Origin: Ruminococcus sp. CAG:488
Lineage (GTDB): Bacteria > Bacillota > Clostridia > Oscillospirales > Acutalibacteraceae
Assembly (NCBI GenBank): GCA_000434055.1
Contig: HF999607.1
Coordinates: 1 to 6,090 of the forward strand
Reading direction: 5' to 3'
DNA: 6,090 nt
In this document: positions 1 through 5,114 of the stretch, in pieces
Layout of the letters: every line of letters begins with the position of its first letter
Position numbering within the stretch: the stretch's first letter is position 1
Program-made: the position numbers and the translations under genes
Notes under the pieces: generated by a model
What the model saw: only the letters and a program-made list of their open reading frames with translations
Databases searched by the model: none
Told to the model about the DNA's origin: nothing

Positions 1-36
1 GTACAAATTTATCAATATCCATCAGAGAACCGAAAC
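1..36 (-). CRISPR. Single type II CRISPR repeat at window edge
   Basis: Read on the minus strand this is a 36-base unit beginning GTTTCGGTTCTC and ending in GTAC, the usual length and GTTT start of type II repeats. Positions 1-24 are identical to 3973-3996 inside the predicted tracrRNA, so its last 24 bases would pair perfectly with that RNA. Its first seven bases (GUUUCGG) can also pair with 4003-4009, leaving a small internal loop, as in type II-C crRNA:tracrRNA duplexes. Only one copy is visible, so spacers and array length are unknown. The array would run leftward out of the window, in the same direction as cas9. The call rests on tracrRNA complementarity rather than on repeated units. 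Confidence 0.8.
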
Positions 37-66
37 CGCAATATATTGTGCTTTATTGCGGTTTCG
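31..66. repeat. 13-bp perfect inverted repeat at the CRISPR repeat boundary
   Basis: Bases 31-43 (CGAAACCGCAATA) are perfectly complementary to 54-66, with a 10-base loop. The left arm includes the first six bases of the CRISPR repeat, so the palindrome straddles the border between repeat and upstream sequence. On the plus strand it is followed by GACTTTTAAAAA, a weak T tract. On the minus strand there is no T tract. It occupies the place where a leader would be expected. Its role (weak plus-strand terminator, structured array start or deletion scar) is not known. Confidence 0.6.
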
Positions 67-70
67 ACTT

Positions 71-445
71 TTAAAAACCATATTCATTATAATTCAATGA
101 TATCTCGGCTGTCAAGATAATTTCCTTTTTTATACCTGCAAGTGACAGACATTTGCATTGATTGTTTATTTTTGCTGTGACAATTTTCTGCCAAACAGCC
201 TTTTTGAAATCATCTGACATATCAAGCTGTTTTTTTAAGACACCAAACGGTTTGCAATGATTATTAAGCGGAAGATTAACGGCAGTCGGAATATGCTTTT
301 CATCGCAGAAATATACTGCCGCTCCTGCCCGCGCTAAAGTCGTAACTGTTTGGACACTGATATAGGCGGCACGGTTGTCAATAACAACGGAATAAATATC
401 CTCGATTGGAACGTGACTTTCAATATTGTCACCATACACGATCAT
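71..445 (-). pseudogene. cas1: cas1 remnant (adaptation integrase, both ends missing)
   Basis: Cas1 is the integrase that, with Cas2, inserts new spacers. The 124-aa reading frame matches the N-terminal beta domain and first helices of type II Cas1: VPIEDIYSVVIDN, then VYFCDEKHIPTAVNLPL near residues 44-60, then LKKQLDMSDDFKKAVWQKIV and KINNQ. Complete type II Cas1 proteins are about 300 residues. The catalytic glutamate, histidine and acidic residue lie in the missing C-terminal domain. The last ~18 residues before the stop show no clear Cas1 resemblance. The front is also damaged: in-frame codons upstream of the ATG read RKNGW and still look like Cas1, but the frame then meets a stop at the cas9 end, so the usual opening strand of about 15-17 residues is absent. 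No ribosome binding site is well placed. It lies 16 bases after the cas9 stop. I read it as a non-functional fragment; expression of a short peptide cannot be excluded. Confidence 0.85.
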
Positions 446-447
446 CC

Positions 448-470
448 AACCGTTTTTACGGTTATTTTTT
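448..470 (+). terminator. Possible weak intrinsic terminator, antisense to the cas operon
   Basis: AACCGT (448-453) and ACGGTT (458-463) form a 6-bp stem with a TTTT loop, followed on the plus strand by ATTTTTT. It spans the cas9 stop codon and the gap to the cas1 remnant. On the minus strand the stem lacks a T tract and should not stop cas transcription. The short stem makes this a tentative call. Confidence 0.3.
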
Positions 471-3400
471 CACCTTTGCTGACGATAACGGTTCTCCACA
501 TTTAATTTCCTTCTTTCCGATTTTTCCAAGAATATCAACAGGATATTTTTTTACTTCCAATTTTAAGGTAATATACTTCTTTTTATCTTCAGGCTGATTA
601 TCAATTATAAAATAAAGCCTGGAATTTGTAAGTCCTGCTGCCGAACGGTAATATCCGCAGAATGAAAGCTTACCGTTTTTATAGACTTTCAAATAATCAT
701 TCTTTTGAAGGTACATGACGTGCTTAAAATAGTCATCGGGCTGTTTATACCATGGAGCAAGACAGAGCTTGCCGTTTTGCAGGATTATATCGGCTCGCTT
801 TATTCCTTGAACTTGCAGTTGATTCTTGATGTCTTTATACAATTCAACGCAGTAGTATTTAGCTGTGTCAAGGTAGGTGTGATTGTTCTCGTCAATTTCT
901 TTTTTTAAGAAATCCTTGTTGCATATATTTCTCAAAGTGAGTTTGCGAATGGCGTTGCCGTTCTTGGTTCGTATTTCCGAGATGCCTTTTTCTTTCATAA
1001 TATCGCCGAGAGTTGCTGTGTCTTTTGCCCCGTCAAACAGCTCGATGAGGTAAGCAATTAGGTTGGCATCCGAGGTGTAAATTTTTTCAATATCTTTTCG
1101 CTCAATTTTTCCAATCTCTTTTTTGCTGAGTGTATAGAGCTTACCGTCAATTTCACGAAGCTTTACGGGATTAGCGGCTGTTATCTCGCCGCGGTACTTC
1201 CTTTCGGGCTTGCAGGAAATAAGCGGCATAGAGAGACCGTGTGCAAACTGAAGATCTGTCGGATAAAGATTTTCCATTGAAACTCGATAAGCCTGTTCGG
1301 CTTCCTCATATGTTGGCTTTTTGAAATCCTTACCCTCATGGTCTGCTACCTCTTTTTGATACTTGCTGTATATTGCATGGTCAACAAATCTGCGGTCAAC
1401 CTCTTCTCGAAGGTCGGGAATCAGCGACGGAATACGATCACTTTTCTTCAGAAAAGCGCGAACGGTATCCTTATCAATGTTATAGTAACGGCTGATCATT
1501 TCAACGCCCTTGTTGAAGCAATCCCAATATTCGGCAACAAATTGTCTGCCGTTTGATTTATATATGTCGCGCAGACGCAGATTGACCTGTGCAATCTCAA
1601 CATACACGGGCAGACAGTTGCCGATAACGACGGCGTCAACAGCATGGTCAAGGTAGGTTTCGGCTTTGATCGATGCTTTATCCGCTCTGCCCCATGTTGT
1701 TTCGTTAAGCCAAAGCTTTCTGAACATTGATGTCAGTGAGCCCTTAACGGCATAGACATTCTGCCAACGACCCTCCGATTTTGAGGAGTTGTCAAATTTG
1801 AGATTTTCTTTAAGATATCCGACCATGAATCGTGAAATATACCGCATGTCATTCAGGTTGCGGCTTTTCCATTCTGACATCTTTTCGTCGTTCAGATCAG
1901 GCTGTAAAAGATAAGCATATTTCTTTTTCTTTATCTTTTTCGCACGGAACAGCTCATTTACCGTTCCGATGAAATTTTTTCTTTGCTCGCCGCTTAAATA
2001 CATTAGCGGAGTTTGCTGTTTCTTCAATTGGTTCTCGCTTGTCAAGACAAGAGCCTTGTTGTTGAGCGTGTTATCCAAAATCAGCGAGAAAGGAACAATG
2101 TGATCGATTTCGTATGCCTTACTGCCTCTGAGACATTCTTCCTTGTTTATTTCTTTGCCTGAATACAGACATTTCCAGCCTTGCAATTCGCCTAAAAAGT
2201 ACCTATCAATCATTTTTGATGTAACGCTTGCAATATCAACTCCGAGAAGCTCGGCAATGGCTTTTTTTGCCGCATCCTTTTCTTTCATGCGCTTGGTCTG
2301 TTCGTTTTTATCTGCAGTTCTGTTGGCAAAGCTCCTGCTTACTTCGGAACCGACTTCAATGTTTATCGCAGAGGGAGAACCGTATTTTTCGATGATTGCG
2401 TTTATAACCTTTCTACTTTCGTTGATCGCTCTGAACACAACGGGATTTTTAAAGAACTCAAAATCTTTATCAAATACGGGCAGTTTGGTATGTTTAATGC
2501 TTTCGGTCGCGGTTTCTTCTATGTGGCTTGCCTGATGCTTTCCGTAGATATCCCCGTTAAGAAACGCCTCTATTGCACCCGACATATATTTATATGATAC
2601 GCTTGAAGTCCCTCCGAATTTGTAATTACAAAGCGCCGTAATCGAATCGTCATTAAGAATGTTAAGATTCTTGAGGGCTTTTTTGCGCCTTGCAGGTGTT
2701 ATATTTTCGGATACAATTATTCCGATACGGTTTAAAATACTGTCCGGGTCGCTTGCAGTATCAATGTTGCATACGGTTTCCCAGTCAAAACCGTCGGCTT
2801 CAAGAATCGGTTTAATTGCTTTGAGAAACTTAAAGCATCTGCTTATATCCGTGTCTTTACCTTTACCGCCGTATATCGGAACTATGCCGTGTGCCTTGCA
2901 TATTTTATTAAAATCGCTTTTGGTAAATTTTGCATTTTTAAGGGCCGATGCGATTAAATCATGAGCCAGTGCGGAGTCAAAAACAAAACATCCGTTTTCA
3001 TCAACGTAACTGTACTGAGAAAGTTCATTCACAAGAGAATATGTATCGGCTGTCAAGGTTGCTCGGTATCCTCGTTTTTCATCGGGGTAGAAGCGGCATT
3101 GACCCATTGACTCCAAAAATCCCGTGTAGCGTCTAAACGGGTCGTTTTTATCCCCGGGTCCGTCCTCAAAATCGCGCTGGTCAAAAATAATCCTTTTTAT
3201 TGCGTTAGTGTTTCTGTCGTTCAGGCAAGGGTAAAATTCGCTTTGCTTTTTAAGAATTTTTTCGACCTCATCCCTGAGCCATTTGCGCTCAATTAAAACG
3301 GTTTCTTCGTTTCCCGAACGATTTCTGTATGATCTGTATTCCGATTCTTCGGAATCAAATTGCTCGTTTTTCAGGATCATTTCCGCAGACGTGCGATATT

Positions 3401-3866
3401 CTCCCGAAAGCATAAACTGCCGGGTCTTGTTGAGTGATGTCTTTTCATATTGGCTCAATTCCTCATTTTCATAAAAAGGTCTGTAGCCGCGCCTGTTTGC
3501 AATGTTTATTAAGCAAGCCGCAATTTCTTCAGGGGCAAGCTTTTTGTCAAGCCCTTTAACTCGAAGCGATATGATATCGCCGTCTGCGTGTTTAAAATAC
3601 TCATTTATTCTATCAATTGTTGTGAGACCGATGTTCTCCAAGTGTGCTTTGAGAAGCTCTTTCCTGTGTTTTCTTCTGCGAAGAACACGTCTGACGGAAC
3701 GGTACTCACGGCGTATTTGGCTATTGCTTTTTCTGTCGCTTGCATTTTCACCGGGGTCAAAAATTCTGACACCGAAATCTTCAATTCGCTTACAATCAGC
3801 ATCGCTCCTTATTACCGACCAGCCGATTGAACCTATTCCGATATCCATACCGATTACATATTTCAT
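462..3866 (-). CDS. cas9: CRISPR-associated endonuclease Cas9, type II (probably II-C)
   Basis: RNA-guided DNA endonuclease that uses a crRNA:tracrRNA duplex to cut both strands of invading DNA. The 1134-residue protein starts at ATG 3866, giving MKYVIGMDIG after a good GGAGGAGA site; an earlier in-frame ATG at 3890 would precede that site and is disfavoured. Domains seen: RuvC-I with D8; arginine-rich bridge helix about 51-68 (RRxxRR and RRRKHR); recognition lobe about 75-460, opening with the conserved INIANRRG; RuvC-II with E504 in INIEVGSE; HNH with D588-H589 (YEIDHIVPFS) and N612 (SENQLK); RuvC-III with H741 and D744 (DHAVDAVVI); wedge and PAM-interacting region about 885-1134, ending near KKYPVDILG. 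All nuclease residues are present, so a two-strand cutter is expected. Length lies between Neisseria Cas9 (~1080) and Streptococcus pyogenes Cas9 (1368). Subtype rests on size and tracrRNA layout; the region where cas2 or csn2 might lie is not in the window. Confidence 0.98.
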   Translation of the reverse strand: MKYVIGMDIGIGSIGWSVIRSDADCKRIEDFGVRIFDPGENASDRKSNSQIRREYRSVRRVLRRRKHRKELLKAHLENIGLTTIDRINEYFKHADGDIISLRVKGLDKKLAPEEIAACLINIANRRGYRPFYENEELSQYEKTSLNKTRQFMLSGEYRTSAEMILKNEQFDSEESEYRSYRNRSGNEETVLIERKWLRDEVEKILKKQSEFYPCLNDRNTNAIKRIIFDQRDFEDGPGDKNDPFRRYTGFLESMGQCRFYPDEKRGYRATLTADTYSLVNELSQYSYVDENGCFVFDSALAHDLIASALKNAKFTKSDFNKICKAHGIVPIYGGKGKDTDISRCFKFLKAIKPILEADGFDWETVCNIDTASDPDSILNRIGIIVSENITPARRKKALKNLNILNDDSITALCNYKFGGTSSVSYKYMSGAIEAFLNGDIYGKHQASHIEETATESIKHTKLPVFDKDFEFFKNPVVFRAINESRKVINAIIEKYGSPSAINIEVGSEVSRSFANRTADKNEQTKRMKEKDAAKKAIAELLGVDIASVTSKMIDRYFLGELQGWKCLYSGKEINKEECLRGSKAYEIDHIVPFSLILDNTLNNKALVLTSENQLKKQQTPLMYLSGEQRKNFIGTVNELFRAKKIKKKKYAYLLQPDLNDEKMSEWKSRNLNDMRYISRFMVGYLKENLKFDNSSKSEGRWQNVYAVKGSLTSMFRKLWLNETTWGRADKASIKAETYLDHAVDAVVIGNCLPVYVEIAQVNLRLRDIYKSNGRQFVAEYWDCFNKGVEMISRYYNIDKDTVRAFLKKSDRIPSLIPDLREEVDRRFVDHAIYSKYQKEVADHEGKDFKKPTYEEAEQAYRVSMENLYPTDLQFAHGLSMPLISCKPERKYRGEITAANPVKLREIDGKLYTLSKKEIGKIERKDIEKIYTSDANLIAYLIELFDGAKDTATLGDIMKEKGISEIRTKNGNAIRKLTLRNICNKDFLKKEIDENNHTYLDTAKYYCVELYKDIKNQLQVQGIKRADIILQNGKLCLAPWYKQPDDYFKHVMYLQKNDYLKVYKNGKLSFCGYYRSAAGLTNSRLYFIIDNQPEDKKKYITLKLEVKKYPVDILGKIGKKEIKCGEPLSSAKVKK

Positions 3867-3873
3867 AACAAAA

Positions 3874-3881
3874 TCTCCTCC
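3874..3881 (-). promoter_or_regulatory. Ribosome binding site of cas9, decides the start
   Basis: On the minus strand GGAGGAGA is followed by seven bases and then ATG at 3866. This is near-perfect Shine-Dalgarno placement and excludes the upstream in-frame ATG at 3890. The site lies immediately next to the -35 of the divergent tracrRNA promoter. Confidence 0.85.
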
Positions 3882-3883
3882 GC

Positions 3884-3911
3884 TTGACAAATCCTTAAAG
3901 TGTGATATAAT
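3884..3911 (+). promoter_or_regulatory. Promoter of the tracrRNA
   Basis: TTGACA (3884-3889), a 16-base spacer and TATAAT (3906-3911) form a consensus housekeeping sigma promoter on the plus strand. Transcription should begin near 3918. It sits between the cas9 ribosome binding site and the anti-repeats, so the tracrRNA is divergent from cas9. Confidence 0.85.
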
Positions 3912-3933
3912 AAAAAAGAACTCAGAAATTGAT

Positions 3934-3957
3934 GTGCAAGTTTATCAATATCCATCA
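3934..3957 (+). repeat. First (upstream) anti-repeat copy
   Basis: 22 of 24 bases match 3973-3996 and the repeat at 1-24. Both differences are A-to-G (3936 and 3940), and each still pairs with U in the crRNA as G-U wobble. The next base, G3958, adds one more pair to the repeat. It lacks the lower-stem and AUAAGGC sequence immediately downstream, so it cannot by itself form the usual Cas9-binding fold. It starts 39 bases before the second copy. Confidence 0.85.
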
Positions 3958-3972
3958 GTAAACTATTTGATA

Positions 3973-3996
3973 GTACAAATTTATCAATATCCATCA
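3973..3996 (+). repeat. Second (main) anti-repeat copy
   Basis: Identical over 24 bases to the window start (1-24), hence complementary to the 3' two thirds of the crRNA repeat. It is followed by a short internal-loop segment (3997-4002) and a second pairing segment (4003-4009), then by the tracrRNA body. This is the functional anti-repeat. Confidence 0.9.
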
Positions 3997-4039
3997 ACAG
4001 CTCTGAGATAAGGCATTGAGTCTTGCAAAAGACAACGCC

Positions 4040-4073
4040 GTAGGGTATTGCAGTAACCTACACTAATCTGCAA
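4040..4073 (+). other. Candidate H-type pseudoknot in the tracrRNA
   Basis: GTAGG (4040-4044) pairs with CCTAC (4057-4061), and TTGCAG (4048-4053) pairs with CTGCAA (4068-4073). The two perfect helices interleave, with connecting segments of 3, 3 and 6 bases, lengths that allow both at once. Alternatively only one helix forms at a time. Pairing is read from sequence only. Confidence 0.5.
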
Positions 4074-4075
4074 CT

Positions 4076-4101
4076 GAGACAGCCATTTGGCTGTCTTTTT
4101 T
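4076..4101 (+). terminator. Intrinsic terminator of the tracrRNA
   Basis: GACAGCC (4078-4084), loop ATTT and GGCTGTC (4089-4095) form a 7-bp perfect stem, extendable by A-T and G-T pairs, followed by a run of six Ts. It stops plus-strand transcription. On the minus strand no T tract follows, so it should not block transcription toward cas9. Confidence 0.92.
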
Positions 4102-4113
4102 ATTTTTCAATTC

Positions 4114-4142
4114 ATTATATAATATTTCGGAAAAATAGTCAA
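4114..4142 (-). promoter_or_regulatory. Probable promoter of cas9
   Basis: On the minus strand TTGACT (4142-4137), a 17-base spacer and TATAAT (4119-4114) make a near-consensus promoter pointing at cas9. Transcription would start near 4107, giving a leader of about 240 bases before the cas9 ATG. That leader is antisense to the entire tracrRNA. I found no comparably good minus-strand promoter between 3882 and 4107; a weak TATTAT lies opposite the tracrRNA -10. Confidence 0.65.
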
Positions 4143-4394
4143 ATTTATAAGGACCTTTATTGGTACTGTGATGTTTAATTTTTAGAGAGCCTTTGTGAGC
4201 AAAAGGTTCAGATTAAAACTACCATAAATGTAATAAAAGCGTGAAAAAGCGGAGAAAAGGAGAATCATATATACAATGCGGTTTTGTCGGTACAAGTATG
4301 CAAAAAGCGCTATACATATTAAACAAAAAATCCGAAATAAAATTATAATCGTGAACAAAATCAATAACATTGTGAACAAAATTAACAAAAACCA
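4143..4394. other. AT-rich intergenic stretch, no convincing gene
   Basis: Short frames on both strands here are rich in Ile, Leu, Phe, Asn and Lys, as expected of AT-rich sequence. The best plus-strand candidate (ATG 4276, 40 codons, ending at 4398) has its AAAAGGAG about 13 bases away, too far for a good site, and overlaps the next promoter. No transposase, tRNA or terminator is visible. The only structure noted is a short direct repeat at its right end, listed separately. Confidence 0.6.
4351..4382 (+). repeat. Direct repeat GTGAACAAAAT, two copies 21 bp apart
   Basis: GTGAACAAAAT occurs at 4351-4361 and 4372-4382, about two helical turns apart. Both contain GAACAAA, the left half of the full GAACAAATGTTC operator at 4403-4414. 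They lie 13-44 bases upstream of the -35. They could be auxiliary half-sites for the same regulator, or chance in AT-rich DNA. Confidence 0.4.
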
Positions 4395-4423
4395 TTGACA
4401 AAGAACAAATGTTCAAATATAAT
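4395..4423 (+). promoter_or_regulatory. Consensus promoter with a LexA-type operator
   Basis: TTGACA (4395-4400), a 17-base spacer and TATAAT (4418-4423) are a perfect-consensus promoter. Inside the spacer GAACAAATGTTC (4403-4414) fits the Gram-positive LexA (DinR) core GAAC-RNRY-GTTC exactly. A repressor bound there would block RNA polymerase, so the downstream gene is predicted to be induced by DNA damage. Start of transcription is expected near 4430. The flanking bases (A and A) differ from the common outer C and G, so operator strength is uncertain. Confidence 0.75.
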
Positions 4424-4429
4424 GAAATT

Positions 4430-4653
4430 ACAGATTAGCAAAAAGGGAAGCTGATCCGGGAACTTTGAACGTTCATTTCCGAAAAAATGATGCTATGGTA
4501 AGTCGTTAACAATGACTGTTGAAGTCTGTTTTTGACTTTATCAACGATTCCGATTTTTATTGTCGGAGCTAATCCTAACGGCGCAAAATGCCGTTGGCAA
4601 TAAATATCAATATGCGGTTATTTTTAACGACTTTTAAAAATATATTTTAAAAG
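4430..4653 (+). ncRNA. Long structured 5' leader, candidate regulatory RNA
   Basis: About 235 bases separate the predicted transcription start from the ATG at 4665. Helices visible by eye: 4457-4462 with 4476-4481; a long-range 10-bp perfect helix 4500-4509 with 4624-4633; and enclosed by it 4518-4526 with 4534-4545 (bulged), 4546-4553 with 4563-4574 (bulged), and 4575-4583 with 4589-4597 (9 bp including G-U, loop CAAAA). A closed multi-branch fold like this is typical of riboswitches and other cis-acting RNAs. I do not recognise any known class. Alternatives include an independent small RNA or a leader that delays translation. Confidence 0.5.
4631..4653 (+). promoter_or_regulatory. Hairpin abutting the ribosome binding site of the 133-aa gene
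   Basis: CTTTTAAAA (4631-4639) and TTTTAAAAG (4645-4653) are a perfect 9-bp inverted repeat with loop ATATA. The right arm takes in the first bases of the AGGAAGA ribosome binding site (4652-4658). Bases 4631-4633 are also needed by the 10-bp long-range helix, so the two cannot both form fully. The stem is almost all A-T and therefore weak. Confidence 0.45.
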
Positions 4654-4664
4654 GAAGAAAAGCA

Positions 4665-5066
4665 ATGTTTATTGATATTACAGAAAGAAATTTTAATACT
4701 ACAAAAGAGATTTGGGAAAATAACGGAATAAAAACTTATGACGTTTCGCTTAATAAAAGTTGTATGTTCTCATGGAATTTTCTTTTTGATAATTGTGAAT
4801 TCAGTAATTTCAGAAGGATTTTCAGTAAAAAACGTATATATTTTGTACAAGGAAATGATGGAAAAAAATCTACATACCGTTTTCACAATTGTAAAGCCTA
4901 TTACGGTATAGAAGAACCTATTGGCAACAATGATGTGCCGGATAAAGCTTTCTACTTCATAAATAATGGTGGTGCAAATCTTTTTATATCAGGTAGTTAT
5001 GATTGCTATACATCTTTTAATGTGCCTGATAATATAAAGAGTCATAACGGAACAGTAGTGGACTGA
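4665..5066 (+). CDS. Hypothetical protein, 133 aa, predicted SOS-controlled
   Basis: I do not recognise the family. The start has AGGAAGA seven bases upstream (4652-4658). The protein is cytosolic by appearance: no signal peptide or membrane segment. It is rich in Asn, Phe and Tyr, has four cysteines (33, 44, 76, 114), a basic patch RRIFSKKR near 50-57, and a C-terminal part with alternating aromatic and polar residues (KAFYFINNGGANLFISGSY near 94-112), suggesting beta structure. It stands behind a LexA-type operator and a long structured leader, so it may be made only after DNA damage and under translational control. The LRR gene follows after 48 bases without a visible terminator. The ribosome binding site, isolated promoter and continuous frame argue for a real gene. 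Confidence 0.7.
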   Translation: MFIDITERNFNTTKEIWENNGIKTYDVSLNKSCMFSWNFLFDNCEFSNFRRIFSKKRIYFVQGNDGKKSTYRFHNCKAYYGIEEPIGNNDVPDKAFYFINNGGANLFISGSYDCYTSFNVPDNIKSHNGTVVD

Positions 5067-5114
5067 TGAATTAGTTCATTATTGCTAAATAAACAGTTAA
5101 GGATGGGATTCAAT

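Larger units (their letters stand above)
3918..4101 (+). ncRNA. tracrRNA with tandem anti-repeats
   Basis: The trans-activating RNA pairs with each CRISPR repeat so that RNase III and Cas9 can mature the crRNA, and it stays in the Cas9 complex. Seen here: promoter upstream; anti-repeat 3973-3996, perfectly complementary to the last 24 bases of the repeat at 1-36; CUGAGAU (4003-4009), able to pair with the repeat start; AUAAGGC directly after; a GGC/GCC stem (4012-4014 with 4037-4039) enclosing a GUCUU-GCAA-AAGAC hairpin (4020-4033); two overlapping helices that may form a pseudoknot (4040-4073); and a terminator. The AUAAGGC-stem-GCCG order resembles Neisseria type II-C tracrRNA. A second anti-repeat at 3934-3957 is unusual. 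The 5' end is an estimate from the promoter; the mature RNA may be shorter after RNase III cutting. Confidence 0.9.

Noticed and set aside
3867..3890. cas9 start at ATG 3890, adding eight residues
   Set aside because: The added codons contain the Shine-Dalgarno site itself, and the Cas9 family begins just before the RuvC-I aspartate, matching the start at 3866.
1..3996. Direct repeats of 24 bases flanking cas9 and cas1, as in a transposable element or recombination cassette
   Set aside because: The shared sequence is explained as CRISPR repeat versus tracrRNA anti-repeat; there is no transposase and no terminal structure at either side.
3502..4011. 169-residue plus-strand frame and other frames opposite cas9
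   Set aside because: They are antisense shadows of cas9; none has a recognisable domain or ribosome binding site.
4118..4123. Plus-strand TATAAT just after the tracrRNA terminator
   Set aside because: No -35 at proper distance and no downstream gene; the element fits better as part of the palindromic -10 region of the minus-strand cas9 promoter.
4276..4398. 40-codon plus-strand frame behind AAAAGGAG
   Set aside because: The spacing to the ATG is about 13 bases, the product is low-complexity Ile/Asn/Lys, and it ends inside the next promoter's -35.
4182..4416. Minus-strand frames of 65-68 residues, one strongly hydrophobic
   Set aside because: They overlap each other, lie in AT-rich DNA that gives Leu/Ile/Phe by default, lack a good ribosome binding site and run against the LexA-box promoter.
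4466..4475. TGAACGTTCA as a second LexA operator
   Set aside because: The half-sites have no four-base spacer, so it does not fit the operator; it lies at the top of a leader hairpin instead.
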